Notes under the pieces: model-generated
Seen by the model: the letters and a program-made list of their open reading frames with translations, nothing else
What the model was told of the DNA's origin: nothing
The model's database searches: none
Program-made: the position numbers and the translations under genes
NCBI GenBank assembly: GCA_034440575.1
Contig: JAOTOL010000425.1
Span: 1 to 64,000 of the forward strand
Source: Imbricaverruca yamaguchii
Taxonomy: Eukaryota; Arthropoda; Thecostraca; Neoverrucidae
DNA: 64,000 nucleotides
Reading direction: 5' to 3'
Shown here: positions 20,969 through 33,669 of the stretch, one piece after another
Position numbering within the stretch: the first letter of the stretch is position 1
Layout: every line of letters starts with the position of its first letter

Positions 20969-23836
20969 CTATAAATGATATGGAATGAAGTCTATAGGTT
21001 TTTGATGAAAAGGTACATGGAAATGTTCAGCATGCCTCAAGTTACTTGGTGATGTGTATTTGAACATATTCATTACAGTGATTGGTAATGTTTGATTAAG
21101 AAATCTGTGAAGTAGTAGTATGTTCTGTTCTTGTACAATATGAGGGAACTTCAATATGTTATATTTGACAAATAGTTCATTTGTAGGATATGAATAGTGC
21201 TGATTATCTATGATTCGTAACGCCCTTTTTTGTATTTTAACAATTCTGTCTAATCGTGTTGGAAAATTGTTTCCCCATATTAATGCACAATAATTGAAAT
21301 ATGGAAGAATCAAAGTATTATATAAATATTTCAATTCACGACTTGTGATAAAGAATTTTGCTCTTCCCATTATTCCTAGATTTCTGCTAGTTTTTGCAGC
21401 AACATATGCTATGTGAAATTTCCATGTTAACTTTTCATCAACTATTACTCCAAGATATGTGATTTGCTGTTTCCTATGAACTATTTTAGAATTTATTGCT
21501 ATATTTAAGTCAGCACAAGGCATACTGGAGTAAATTTGGTAGTTTGTTTTGTTGACATTCAGTGATAATCTATTGGCCTGGAACCATTCAGTCATTCCTG
21601 ATACATTGGCATTGACTTTAATTTGTAATTCCTCAATATTCGTAGCTTTGATCATGACAGCAGCATCATCAGCAAATAAATAGAATGTTCCATCTAAAGA
21701 AGTACCCAAATCATTAATGTATATAAGAAAGAGTAGTGGACCGAGGATGGAGCCTTGTGGAACTCCCATAATAATGCACTCTGCATCTGAGACTACATCA
21801 TTAATTTTAGTTTGCTGATATCGATGTTTTAAATAAGACTGCAATATCATGAGCAGAGTTCCTGATATGCCAATATGTTGTATTTTTTTAAGTAAAATGT
21901 CCATGCTCACAGTATCAAAGGCTTTTTTCAAATCAATATAGAGACCACATGTAAGTTCTTTCTTTTCCAAAGATGTTGTAATTTGGTCATACATGTGAGC
22001 AATCGGCATGTATGTGCTATGTTTTTTTCTAAATCCAAATTGGAGAGTGCTGAGTATATTATTCAGCTCTAGATAAGATAAGAGGTATGAATATACCATT
22101 TTTTCAAGAATTTTTGAAAATACTGATAGCATAGAAATTGGCCTATAATTTGTGAATTTGTTCAATTCTCCTGATTTAAATACGGGGATAACTATGGCTT
22201 GTTTTAGTTGCTTAGGAAACTCTCCACTTCTGAGACAGAGGTTAAAAAGTGGGTGATTTGTGTCAGGATACTTTTATATGTCAATAAGAGAGTTTTTGTG
22301 CTGATGCCATCAGCCCCTCCTCCAACAGTGTTCAGGGACTTTATAATTGTTTCAACTTGGATTTCATTAGTATACATTTCTTCATCCCAATTAGCATAGT
22401 CATGCCCTGCAATGTATTCTATTGGGTCTTTGTTAGAAATAGTGATATTCCTTTCTAACTTGTAGCCAATGGTTGAAAAGAAATTGTTGAAGGCACTAGG
22501 AATTTGTCCTGTTTGATATTCATTGTCTTCTTCATCTAACATGGTTTCTGGGATTTTTTTCTTTGTACCATGTTTATTTATCAGCTCATGTAGTAGCTTC
22601 CAAGTTTTCTTTCCATTTGATTTGCTGCAGTGAAAGGCATTTGAATAGTATAGCTTCTTTGCTTCTCTAAGTATTTTGATAAGTATGTTTCGGAATTGTT
22701 TATATTGGACCTCGTTATGTGGATTTGGATTTTTAATAAACTTCTTATACAGTTTGTTTTTTTCGATTTATAGAACATAATATGCCAGAGCTAATCCAGG
22801 CTTTCATTGGGGTTTTCCTCCTACTTGGGCAAATCTTTTTGTAATAAAATGCATGCCATCTTTATATGCTGAGAGCAAATCATTACATGCTATATTTGGG
22901 TCATTGTGCCGATTAAAATTATTAAGTCTTGATACTAAATGGTCATTTAAGAGATGGATTCGATTGTAATCAAGTATTTCTTTGGGATAATTTGACTCTA
23001 TACTTTTTGTCTGGGCAGTTAATGTTACAAACACTGGAAAATGATCTGAAAGGTCTTCTATCAATATACCTGATGAGGAAATGCATGAAAAATCATTTAT
23101 GAAGATATTGTCCAATAGGGAGCTAGTAGTATTTTGCACCCGAGTAGCATTTGTGATTGTTGGTAGAAAACTATATGACAATAATTGGTTTGAGAATCTC
23201 TCCACATTTCTATCATTTTTAATATTTAATAGATTGTAGTTGAAATCTCCTGTGAAAATTGTAAGCTTTCTCTCATTCTCAATTATTTGCAGCAATTTTT
23301 CAGTGCCCTCAAGAAAATTATCATGGCAGAAACTTGGTGGACGATAAATCTGGCAAATGATTAATGATCTAGTACTATTTCGAGACTCCAGTTTGATTTC
23401 AACAGCAGCAGCTTCATCAAGTTGATCTACAATATCTTTTCTTTCCCTTGATTCCAAACTATTATGAATGTAAATTGCAGACCCTCCTCCTTCTCCTTGC
23501 CTTCGACTTGCTGCATACATTTGATAATTTCTCATTTTGAAGAACTTTTCTGTATCTTTGCTAAGCCATGTTTCAGATAAACATATAGCTGACCAGGTGA
23601 TTCCTGTTGTAGCTAAAAAAGTTTTCTAAGTCATCAAATTTATTCTTGACAGACCTAATATTTAAGTGTATTATGGAAAACTCACCCTGTACGTCTGCTT
23701 GCTTGGAAGTAAGTTTGCTTGGAAGTATATAATCACATTGTCTTAGGGTGTGTTCACATGCAGAAAATTCATCTCCCAGTCCCTGTTTTAAGTAGTCGAG
23801 AAAACTGGCCTGCCCTTGATATATATCTCCGGTCAC
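20969..23836 (-). pseudogene. LINE ORF2: endonuclease and reverse transcriptase, frameshifted
   Basis: The endonuclease starts with FSIIHLNIRSVKNKFDDLEN, then LTIFTGDFNYNLLNI and LIEDLSDHFPVFVTL, the DFN and SDH catalytic blocks of APE-type nucleases. A linker with frame breaks (22804-22204) precedes the RT, with NYRPISMLSVFSKILEK, LKKAFDTV, MGVPQGSILGPLLFLIYIND and the catalytic FADD. A C-terminal region follows with YFNYCALIWG. Breaks lie near 23575, 22790, 22570 and 22190, so no single intact protein is made. Confidence 0.85.
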
Positions 23837-23839
23837 CGT

Positions 23840-25684
23840 AATACTCCTTAGATTCCTACCTTACCTTGTCTCAGTTTTCTGTTTCACCTAATTAACCTGA
23901 TTCCGATACCAGTATATTCTTTCACCTTTTCTCATCTGGACCCAGACTGGGGTGTCACAAGGAAAGAAGAAAAGAGAGAAAGAAACATGTATACAACTCA
24001 ATATGTTTGTAAGGCCCATTAATTTTTTTAAATTTCATTTCGGTTTTCATTTCATTCTAGTTACAAACCGAGTCACACGCATTTCGTGCTTCTTTAAAAG
24101 CATTCAAACATTCAACAAACATTTCTTTTTTCATTTTTGTCGCCGTCTGGTTGAGCACAGAGGGTGGCTGGTAAATAAAAGGCGTCTAAATAAAATGAGT
24201 AATGGATATGCCTTAGAATATAGTTTTCAGGAAGTGATTTGACAAACAAAGTGAAGTGCTATTCATATATTTGTTTGCAGTTCTATGATAACAAAGCTGC
24301 ATAATAGTTTTGGGATTATGTGATTGCGAAGCTGAATAATATAATATATCTTGCAGTTTTTCATATTATCATTACACGTGCGCAGTGTTTGTAAGCGAGG
24401 AGTTTCATTGATGGGGTGTTCCAAGGTCGTATGCAGGAGCGCTGTTTATACCCATTCATAGTCGTAATTGGTTGGCTTTATAGTAAATTAGGCAGTTGCT
24501 AGGTATTGCCATGAAGTGCTCTGTTTTATTGTGTGGTATGTATAATTGATTTAATGAATGGTATCCCACTCAGGTAAATGGGCAAGTGGTCACCTGTTCA
24601 GGCTAACATGCTGAAGTGAACTTGCTAATGATGATGATTTGATTTGTAATATTTCTAGCCACCCAGGCACCTAGGAAGGTAGGAGGTAATTGCTTACTAA
24701 TGCAACTCTACCATAGCAGCATGGTAGGATGTATGTAATAAGATTGTGAGAGATGACAACAGATGCTGAAAGGATAAATTGGTAGGTAGGTAGGTAGCCA
24801 CCCATCTGGGTAGTTGGTTGATTTGGAGATCCAGCCCACAGTCAACAGAACAACATCCAGATGGTGGATCTATCCAGGTGAGAAAGGATGCCATGGCTTT
24901 CATGGATGTAAATAGGCACATGCACATGCACAGTTGCACATACATGCACATACCCGCATATACAATTACATATACTTACATATCCACACCCAAGGGCACA
25001 GGGAATCAATTGCAGCTCATAAAGGTATAAAGGTGCATATGCTATGTTTATTTTTTTAAATGATGCAAATGCTGCTGTGTGGACCACTCAGTGCAATATC
25101 CAAAGGAGACTATCATGGAAATCAATGAGGATACATATGAAGGACCTCAGCACAGCAGACGAAAGTAATGTTAATGGCCAGCTTTGGTGGGTTGGTACCA
25201 TTGTGTACCCTCTGTGGACATATTGTGTATTATATGCCACTATGTGTATGAGCTTGTAATTACTTACAGCTCACTCTTGTAAGTTACTCCATAATTTCAC
25301 AAGTATGCTGGAGTTTTGCACATGGCACCCCTGAGGCCTCAGATTAAAAGAGCTTCTTTGAAGCAAGTCAGCTTTTCAGCTTAGACTTCACCTTTCATTC
25401 ACACTCACATTCACTCTCCATGGTCCCACGTCATACCAATAGCACCATGGCAGTATGAGCGGGAGCATAGCCAGGGGTGTCTTAATTGTTTTCAATGCAT
25501 GTGAGTCTAAACTGTCATCCAAAAAAGCTGCCATGTCTCACATCATCTACATATGTTTAGTCCCACAACATGAACCCCTGTAAAGCATCCCCATGTAGAT
25601 ATAAATAAAAGAAATAAAATAATTTTTTGGTGGTCCAGACAACAATGGATCTGCATTGTGGTATGCACATGCTACCCTCTCCAT
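23840..25684. other. Interval between LINE ORF2 and ORF1; possible nested insertion
   Basis: About 1.8 kb, far longer than a normal inter-ORF gap. Holds a GGTAGGTAGGTAGG run near 24780-24800, CACATGCACATACAT microsatellites (24915-24990) and an A-rich stretch ending near 25622 (ATAAATAAAAGAAATAAAAT) that could be the tail of a plus-strand insert. No protein recognised. Confidence 0.45.
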
Positions 25685-26506
25685 CTACTGCTCTGCAATT
25701 GATCCCCGCACCCTATTTCTTCCACCCCTTGCCCCACTCCTGGTTGTGCATACAGTGAGCTCTTCAAGATCCACCCTCTGAGATGTTCTGCCTCCTGTAG
25801 TTGATTCATCTTTATGGAAGGATTTTTGGGACTGATAGTGTGGTGCCGGCTTGGTTGGTGCATTTTCAGTTGCGTGTATAATTTCATGATATGCCAAGTT
25901 ATGATGAATGTGGACATACCTCTGTTCTCTACTCTTTCGTGCCATTAACCTTCCATTTTTTGTGTGATAATTTACTATCAGTCCTTTCTCCCATAGGTCT
26001 CCTAATACCTGCATTTGTTTTGCCCGTTTTGCAGTCAAATTTTCATGTACTATGATTTTGGTCTTGTAATCACCTGTCTGATTGAATTTTGAGTCATAAA
26101 CAGCACTCCTGTCATCAAGGTCTTGGAATTTGACCAACACCCTCTTATTTTGTCTCAGACGGTGGCATGCTGAGATTGAACCTTTCAGTTTCACTCCAAG
26201 TTTCTCTTCTATGACCTTTTTCGTGATTTCCCTTGTCTTTCCTGGTTCCTCATATGTGTCTGGTGGGGCAAATGGGAACCCACCCCCACCGAGTATCAGA
26301 GAATCCTTCCGTGTGTATTGTTCAAGTTCATCCATCTGATTGTTTGTGTCTACTAGTTCCTTTTTTAGTTGTTTGTTTTCCTCCTTTAATTGTTTCATCT
26401 CATCTTTGATTTTTTTGCATTCTTCCTTGATATCCTGCATCTCCCTTCTAAGCTCCATTTCAATTTTTTTTATTCCCTCTTGTATCACTTTGTTTACATC
26501 CTCCAT
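25685..26506 (-). CDS. LINE ORF1 protein (coiled coil, RRM-like), 273 aa, intact frame
   Basis: Begins MEDVNKVIQEGIKKIEMELR and runs as a Lys/Glu heptad coiled coil to about residue 65. Then comes LEQYTRKDSLILGG, the start of the RRM-like domain of L1-type ORF1 proteins, a segment ending ACHRLRQNKRVLVKFQDLDD, and a basic C-terminal domain with IIVHENLTAKRAKQMQVLGD and WEKGLIVNYHTKNGRLMARK. Such proteins bind element RNA and act as chaperones in trimers. Unlike ORF2, this frame is open, though it may be inactive in its context. Confidence 0.82.
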   Translation of the reverse strand: MEDVNKVIQEGIKKIEMELRREMQDIKEECKKIKDEMKQLKEENKQLKKELVDTNNQMDELEQYTRKDSLILGGGGFPFAPPDTYEEPGKTREITKKVIEEKLGVKLKGSISACHRLRQNKRVLVKFQDLDDRSAVYDSKFNQTGDYKTKIIVHENLTAKRAKQMQVLGDLWEKGLIVNYHTKNGRLMARKSREQRYVHIHHNLAYHEIIHATENAPTKPAPHYQSQKSFHKDESTTGGRTSQRVDLEELTVCTTRSGARGGRNRVRGSIAEQ

Positions 26507-26858
26507 GACAACCCAGTCCAGGTCCCCAATTTAATCTATATCACCTAGTAAGTTATCAATTGTGTTTATAATCCTAGTCTAGTTTTACCCACTAATTTAC
26601 CAGTAGCAGCCAAAGCACATAATCATAAATAAATAATAAACGGAACAAGATAGTCTGTATCTACGCCTTGATCTACCGGTGCGCCACTTTCGCCCCGTAT
26701 ACTTATCGCGTCCGACCCCCCCCCGTCACAGAGCCGAATGAAAAAACATTTTATTGCTATCTTACTCAACTCCAAGCCAATTTTTCGGTGTTACTTTGCC
26801 TCGTAACATAAAAGTGTGCACTTGTGGAAGAAATGAATGGTTGCACCATACTATGAAT

Positions 26859-26896
26859 GGTGCCTATGTACCTACCTATGTAGGTACATAGGCACC
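26859..26896. repeat. 16-bp stem hairpin GGTGCCTATGTACCTA
   Basis: A perfect 16-base inverted repeat around CCTATG, followed by several AAGATTCTA copies (26910-26950). Could be a MITE end. Confidence 0.8.
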
Positions 26897-27009
26897 TTCG
26901 TAGAATCTTTGTCTAAGATTCTAGGAAGGTGCCTAAGATTCTAAGATTCTTCCTAGAAGATGATTGTCTAAATTAACATGTTTAGGAACATAATATTGTT
27001 AATTCTAAC

Positions 27010-27180
27010 ATGCACATTGAAATGTATGTCTCTCAACATTTTCAGTCTGTATTCTCCATCTCAATCTCCTGAATGAGTAGCTTCTGCCTCCAACCTCTCC
27101 TGTCTCACTCTTCTGCCTGCACCAGAAGTCTGGCCAGCTCAACCTCTGCTTGCTGGGATCCAGAGTTACACCACCCTAAT
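27010..27180 (-). repeat. Dispersed repeat, inverted partner of 38890-39060
   Basis: Segments such as AGTAGCTTCTGCCTCCAACC, GTCTCACTCTTCTGCCTGCACC and TTGCTGGGATCCAGAGTTAC match the reverse complement of 38890-39060. In the other copy it lies between LINE fragments, so it is probably LINE-derived. Confidence 0.75.
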
Positions 27181-27689
27181 GAGACTGAGGCCAGCTTGCT
27201 TGCTGTTACCCCAAGTAAGAAGCTCACATCGACACTTTTCGCAATACTGATTATCTTGGAGACAGCTGCTAATGTGGTCAGGTAAACACCAGGTCAGGGT
27301 TTTTGCGCATTGAAAGTATTGACATTACAACAAATATGCAACTGGTATAGTTGCAGTAGCTTACCAGAGAAAACATTGACAACTTTTAGATACTTTTTGC
27401 ATTTTTTAAATTGAACATGGCGAGGCCTATCGCTCATGGCAAAATAATTTGCATAAGCCATAGTGTGAATCAGGCTTATGGTGCGGAAGACTAATGGCGC
27501 AAAGACTGCTGATGGTGTAGGATGTGCCTTCGTGAGTGGTTCCACTACCAGGACGTTTAGACTGCCTACGCATGCATCGATCTAAATGGCAGAATTGATC
27601 GTTATTAAAAAAGCGCTGTGTTTAATTGAAGTTAAAAGTCAAAATCTTTACGTTGTCGTTTCTGACACGCTAAGTAGTCTTTTAGCCTC
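27181..27689. other. No gene recognised
   Basis: Low-copy sequence beside the dispersed repeat. Short ORFs only. Confidence 0.4.
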
Positions 27690-28250
27690 CAAAGCCCTCC
27701 TAAGATGTCTGTTCCTGTTAAAGCTGAAGGAACGGAATTTGCAGAGGGTATGGGTATGGTAGTGAACTATATTGTGTATAAATTTCATGACCTTGGGTCA
27801 ATATCTCCAAGGTAAAATTAGGTCAGTGTTAAAATCTTCTGCTTCTGCGTGGCTTGGCTTGTCATTATTATGGATTGATGTGAGTTTAAATGCTCCAAAA
27901 TGCGCATCAGTGATGGTTTGGACATTACCAGGGATCCAATGCAGATGCTAGATCGGGCATTTGACCTCTGGTTACCTACATAGCAACACTTTATCAGGCC
28001 ATTACCTGCTCCAGTTACCGGAACCTGGCCGCCCGCCCGACTGCTCCGTTGGGCGGCTTGGCGCAATTGGCTTCACAAGAAAAAGAGTGAAGTACTTGAA
28101 TATAGTACGGAAACGCTTAGGTACACAATGATAAACAACAAGCATAACCATATGCATCAAACAAGTCGCTAGTGTTGCCAAGAACACTTTCGCCAAAACC
28201 GTAGGACTGGGCGGATTTCCCCCTCCCCTCCAGAGCGCGTGCACATGCTC
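27690..28250 (-). repeat. Diverged family A copy
   Basis: Contains CCTCCAAAGCCCTCCTAAGA, AACTATATTGTGT, TGCGTGGCTTGGCTTGTCAT, GGCCATTACCTGCT and GTTGGGCGGCTTGGCGCAAT in the same order as the right arm of IR1 (7102 onward). About 75-80% alike by eye. It abuts IR2. Confidence 0.75.
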
Positions 28251-28958
28251 TCAGCCATTCTGGGAAGAGCGTCACGTTGCAGTGTTAAGATGATGGTACT
28301 TCGTGAGGTGTGAGATGCCGAAACAAGCACAATAGGATGTCGAGATTTGTGATGGAATTAGCGCCATTTCAATTGCTTTTGATGCCTTTCAGACTTCAAT
28401 TTGGACCAATGATGTACTTATGGTTGTACCTTCATCAGTTGTTTTGAGATTCATATTTTTGGAAGTGCTATATTTGGCATAGCGAGAAAAACTATTCTAT
28501 GCACTGATGCTGCATGCCATACCGCATTATGGATAATCCCTGCACCCGAAATTGCATTGCGACATGTTCGTGAATCAACATCCCTTTTCGAGAGCATGAT
28601 CATGGTGCGTAACAAACGAGATACTGTTAGAATGGAACACTAAGACTTAATAAGCACGCACCAAGAAGCAGGATGTCGATATTTCTTGGACAAAGATGTC
28701 GAATGTGTGTTCAGAAAGTGGTAGATTCCACCTTATTTTACGAATAATTTAACACTGTCACGTTGTGCTGGGTCCCTAGCCATGTCGGCATTACCGGAAA
28801 TGACAGTTGACGCCGCGGGAAGGAGGGCAGCTGGTGGGTCCCCCTTGCGTGTACTTCCCATCCCTGCCACACATTTCAACCAATCTATCAACACATTCTT
28901 CACTTAACTTCACTTCATTGGCAGCAAACTTGGGACTCCATCGACAATGGAGTCGAAT

Positions 28959-29018
28959 AGCAAATGTGGCCCTATTACGCTAGAGGATGACCTCTAGCGT
29001 AATAGGGCCGCATTTGCT
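28959..29018. repeat. 28-bp stem hairpin in IR2 left arm
   Basis: Stem beginning AGCAAATGTGGCCCTATTAC with loop ATGA and one mismatch. A mirror copy is in the other arm at 33610-33669. Confidence 0.9.
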
Positions 29019-29083
29019 GCACGTAGTGAATAGTAAGCTGCGCACTGGGTACGTTCCAGACGAAGGAGGAAGGATGAGGCGTT

Positions 29084-29704
29084 TTGCCGCTGTATAAGAA
29101 AGGCGAGCTCAGCGACCCAGGGAATTTTAGACCCATATCGATATTGAGCATTGTTGGCAAGATTTGCGAAAAATTGGTTTGTCACCAGCTTTCCACGTAC
29201 TTGGAAAATAATCATATTATGTGCCCAAATCAGCACGTTTTACGAAGTAGGCATTCTACGAAAACAGCAATGTAATTGTAATTCACCGTAAATTGTATGT
29301 CAACAAGTATAAACTGTGGTCGTGTGGCAACCCTCCTAGCAGCGGACACGTCTCGTGCGTTTGACACTGTGGGACACGGTCGGCTGTTAGACAAGAAGGG
29401 CTGGTACGGCATTGACGATCATTGGTTTAGGGATTGGCTGCATGGTCGAACTCAGACAATTTAGGGCAGCTCCGTTGGTGCGCTACCAGTGATCCACAGT
29501 GTGATTCAAGGTTCTCTATGTGGCCCAAAATTATATTTGATTTTCACCAACGACCTTGGATCTCATCTCCCCGACGGAAAACAGGTCCCCTACGCTGATG
29601 ACGTGCAAGTTTTGGACCCAGACACCCCGGCAAATTTGGAAGTATTAAAACAACGAGTAGAACAACAGCTTGAGTATGGCTCTAACTTGGTTTACTCCAA
29701 GTGA
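29084..29704 (+). pseudogene. Reverse transcriptase fragment in IR2 left arm
   Basis: Encodes PLYKKGELSDPGNFRPISIL, then in another frame RAFDTVGHGRLLD, IHSVIQGSLCGPKLYLIF and the catalytic YADD. An in-frame stop (29462-29464) and frame changes mark a dead copy. The same fragment lies reversed in the right arm, so it was there before the inverted duplication. Confidence 0.8.
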
Positions 29705-30705
29705 ACTCAAGCAAAACGGAACCAATAATTGTAAAATAAATATGTTGTATATTGGCTAGTCATCAGTGTACGGATGGCTGGGGTTGGTAGCTTTATCACT
29801 GCCAAAGTGTTGGCCCTGTCGAGCATGGCTGGTGCTGTGTTGTACTTCAAATCTTACCCTAGTGATGATTTTATCAAGAGTCATTAGTCCTGTAACACCT
29901 GGTGTGTGAATCTTTGAATCATTAGCCTTGGAAGATCTGTTCAGGGCTAATGAGTCCTGACCATATTTTCTATCTGCGTCATTACACCCTTGTCAACCAT
30001 TTTATTGGAGCCTATGCGCTTTGTCCTCAGAAGTTGTGAGCATAGCATATACTTGTCAGGCTGCATTGGATGCGCTTAACTTGTATTGCAGAATAATTGG
30101 TGCGGCCACTGGCTTGATGTGTAATTATGCGCAGAGGTGAAAAAAAACCGGCTACTCGGCCACGAGCGTGGGTGACAGATATATGAAAAATATTTCCGGT
30201 TGTGGTGACAACCTACGGTACCGTATTAGCATTGCGTATGGATTGTATTGATCATCAGGCCGCTTTTCCTCTTAACATACCCAGTCAATTTGTATTTTCT
30301 AACCATACATACATATATGTACTCATCTTGTTTCAGTGCATGTATCAGAAGCGTACAGAAACAATTTAGTATCTATGATTGAGGGGACATGTGTGGGGGG
30401 CTGAAAAAAACTCTGCCACTCGTGTTAAAGTCCATAGGTTTTAACATTGCCGTGGTAAGCCTGTCACCTACGAACTGTCCCGTTGCCGTCCAGAGATTGA
30501 GCCCGACGCAATAGTTTCGTTTTCCAGCGCATGTTGTGGTGGGTGGCACGGCTCACATCACAGGTAACGAGATATGGCTGACATCACGTGAAAGCTCCAA
30601 ATGTTCGCTATCCGTCTGGCACAATTTCGTTGCGGTCGGGTCAACGTGTTGCGCGTGCACGTCACCGAGGTCTTGAGAGAACGGGTGTCCGGTGAATGAC
30701 CGGTC

Positions 30706-31928
30706 GTCCACAGGAATAGCATGGAAAACTGAGATTTTGCATTCGGAAAATCACCAATTTTAGCCCTCCCCATCGACAGGATTCAAACCGCAATATCTCG
30801 ACAACCATTGGACCGATTGTCACCAAACCAACACCTCAGTATTGCCACGACAATTGTCAACATCGTCGTGGAAGCCGTTTCCGAGTCATGCGCCACGCGC
30901 ACGCGAGGGGTGTGAAAAGCGGAAGCGACATTTTTGGGCGTTTCTCACGATTTGGTCTGGTTCTCGAAAACGGCTAAATTTAGCGACTTGCCGTCACCTG
31001 CACATCATGGCCCCATGTACCGACTACAATTTTCAAATTGACGATCAGTGGCTGCAGAGTGTGCGGGTGCAGTCATCGTGACACGGGCTGCACGTGTTTC
31101 AGTCCATGAAACAGGCTCCGCTTTCCACTGTCTCTACACCACTGTGGAATGACAATTCGTGGAGAAACTTGTACGTGCGGATAGCCCCCTCTTTGTGATG
31201 CTCACAAGTCTTTCGGAGTTTATCCATCACCAATACTTTTGTTGGAATCGTCGATGCCCGCAACCGTTACCAGGCTTCACTTTCGGCAATCTCAATCGGC
31301 GGACGGGCGGAACAGTATCCTGTCACCTCCCAGAGACTGAATCCGACGCAACAGTTCCGTTTTCCGGCGCAGTTGTTTTCAAAGCTGGCTTCGGTGTGCA
31401 CGTATCTACCTAATAAGTACCAAAGCGCTGTTGAAGCTGAACTTGTGTATATTTGCGTAGGTGGTGTTTCGTCTCTGAGAGACGAGAGTCCTTTATGACA
31501 AGTATTGCAAACATGGTCTTGTCTGTGATGTTGGCCGCGAAAAATATTATTTTATCTCCAGGAAGTCTTCCACTCCATTTGTCCAAAAGAGGAATTGAGT
31601 TTGACAATCACTGCGATCCCCTTGATGTTTGGTTATAATCATGGGAGCATTAAACACGGAGCATGACCGTGAAAAGTGCGAAAGTAGTTTTTTATGGCAG
31701 AAACAAATCCCATCATGCTCCAACATGGAATGCAACACAGTTGTCCTCTCATAATCCAGGATTCAGATTATAAGAAAAGTCCTCAAAGTCCTCTGCTCTA
31801 TGCCAACCTGTCATGCCACATAATTTTCCTCTCCAATTCCATAATTCCAAGACAAACCCAACCTTGGTCATACCTGACTGAAATAACACTTCTCGTTTCT
31901 CATTCTAACATATTATTTCAGCCATTTT
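30706..31928. other. Spacer of inverted repeat 2
   Basis: About 1.2 kb with no recognised protein. The segment near 31320-31390 (GACTGAATCCGACGCAACAG) resembles 30480-30545 in the left arm (GATTGAGCCCGACGCAATAG), so part of the arm sequence also recurs here as an older direct repeat. Confidence 0.6.
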
Positions 31929-32980
31929 GACCGGTCATTCACCAGACACCCGTTCTCTCAAGACCTCGGTGACGTGCACGCGCAACACGTTGACCCGACC
32001 GCAACGAAATTGTGCCACGCGGATAGCCAACATTTGGAGCTTTCACGTGATGTCAGCCATATCTCGTTACCTGTGATGTGAGCCGTGCCACACACCACAA
32101 ATTGCGCTGGAAAACGAAACTATTGCGTCGGGCTCAATCTCTGGACGGCGACGGGACAGTTCGTAGGTGACAGGCTTACCACGGCAATGTTAAAACCTAT
32201 GAACTTTACCACGAGTGGTATAGTTTTTTCAGCCCCCCCCCCTGTCCCCTCGATCATAGCTACTAAATTGTTTCTGTACGCTTCTGATACATGCACTGAA
32301 ACAAGATGAGTACATATATGTCTGTATGGTTAGAAAATACAAATTGACTGGGTATGTTAAGAGGAAAAGCGGCCTGATGATCAATACAATCCATACGCAA
32401 TGCTAATACGGTACCGTAGGTTGTTACCACAACCGGAAATGTTTTTCATATATCTGTCACCCACGCTCGTGGCCGAGTAGCCGGTTTTTTTTCACCTCTG
32501 CACATAATTACACATCAAGCCAGTGGCCGCACCAATTATTCTGCCATACAAGTTAAGCGCATCCAATGCAGCCTGACAAGCATATGCTATGCTCACAACT
32601 TCTGAGGACAAAGCGACAAGGCTCCAATAAAATGGCTGACAAGGGTGTAATGACGCAGATAGAAAATATGGTCAGGACTCATGAGCCCTGAACAAATCTT
32701 CCAGGGCTAATGACCCAAAGATTCACACACCAGGTGTTACAGGGCTAATGACTCTTGATAAAATCATCACTAGGGTAAGATATCAAGTGCAACACAGCAC
32801 CAGCCATGCTCGACAGGGCCAACACTTTGGCAGTGAGAAAGCTACCAACACCAGCCATCCGTACACTGATGACTAGCCAACATACAACATATTTATTTTA
32901 CAATTATTGGTTCCGTTTTGCTAGAGTTCATTTTGAGTAAACCAAGTTAGGGCCATACTCAAGGTGTTGTTCTACTCGTT

Positions 32981-33544
32981 TTAATACTTCCAAATTTCCG
33001 GGGTGTCTGGGTCCAAAAATTGCACGTCATCAGCGTAGGGGACCTGTTTTCCGTCGGGGAGATGAGATCCAAGGTCGTTGGTGAAAATCAAATATAATTT
33101 TGGGCCACATAGAGAACCTTGAATCACACTGTGGATCACTGGTAGCGCCCTAACGGAGCTGCCCTGAATTGTCTGAGTTCGACCATGCAGCCAATCCCTA
33201 AACCAATGATCGTCAATGCCGTACCAGCCCATATTGTCCAACAGCCGACCGTGTCCCACAGTGTCAAACGCACGAGACGTGTCCGCTGCTAGGAGGGTTG
33301 CCACACGACCACAGTTTATACTTGTTGACATACAATTTACGGTGAATTACAATTACATTGCTGTCTCCGTAGAATGCCTACTTCGAAAAACGTGCTGATT
33401 TGGGCACATAATATGATTCTTTTCCAAGTGCGTGGAAAGCTGGAGACAAACCAATTTTTCGCAAATCTTGCCAACAACGCTGAATATCGATATGGGTCTA
33501 AAATTCCCTGGGTCGCTGAGCTCGCCTTTCTTATACAGCGGCAA
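32981..33544 (-). pseudogene. Reverse transcriptase fragment in IR2 right arm
   Basis: Encodes PLYKKGELSDPGNFRPISIF and, in the next piece, ADTSRAFDTVGHGRLLD, VIQGSLCGPKLYLIFTNDLG and YADD. It lacks the in-frame stop of the left-arm copy, giving one 116-residue open piece (33331-32981). Still only part of an RT domain. Confidence 0.8.
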
Positions 33545-33609
33545 AACGCCTCCTCCTTCCTCCTTCGTCTGGAACGTACCCAGTGCGCAGCTTACTATTC
33601 ACTACGTGC

Positions 33610-33669
33610 AGCAAATGCGGCCCTATTACGCTAGAGGTCATCCTCTAGCGTAATAGGGCCACATTTGCT
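33610..33669. repeat. 28-bp stem hairpin in IR2 right arm
   Basis: Mirror of 28959-29018 with loop TCAT. The single stem mismatch is mirrored too, so it predates the inverted duplication. Confidence 0.9.

Larger units (their letters stand above)
20087..26540 (-). mobile_element. Non-LTR retrotransposon (L2/Crack/Daphne-like), decayed, poly(A) tailed
   Basis: In minus-strand order: ORF1 (26506-25685), a ~1.8 kb interval, an APE-type endonuclease and reverse transcriptase (23836-20969), an AT-rich 3' UTR and a 41-nt poly-T run (20127-20087) equal to a poly(A) tail. The RT style (GLYIDLKKAFDTV, WFQANRLSLNVNKTNY) is like L2/Crack/Daphne-group elements; this clade call is inference. ORF2 is broken by at least three frame changes or stops. 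No target-site duplication was identified. Confidence 0.8.
28446..30705 (+). repeat. Left arm of long inverted repeat 2 (2.26 kb)
   Basis: Matches the reverse complement of 31929-34183 over its full length with few differences. Contains a fragmentary RT (29084-29704) and a 28-bp stem hairpin (28959-29018). The inner edge is GACCGGTC at 30698-30705. It is bordered outside by family A sequence. Confidence 0.9.
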
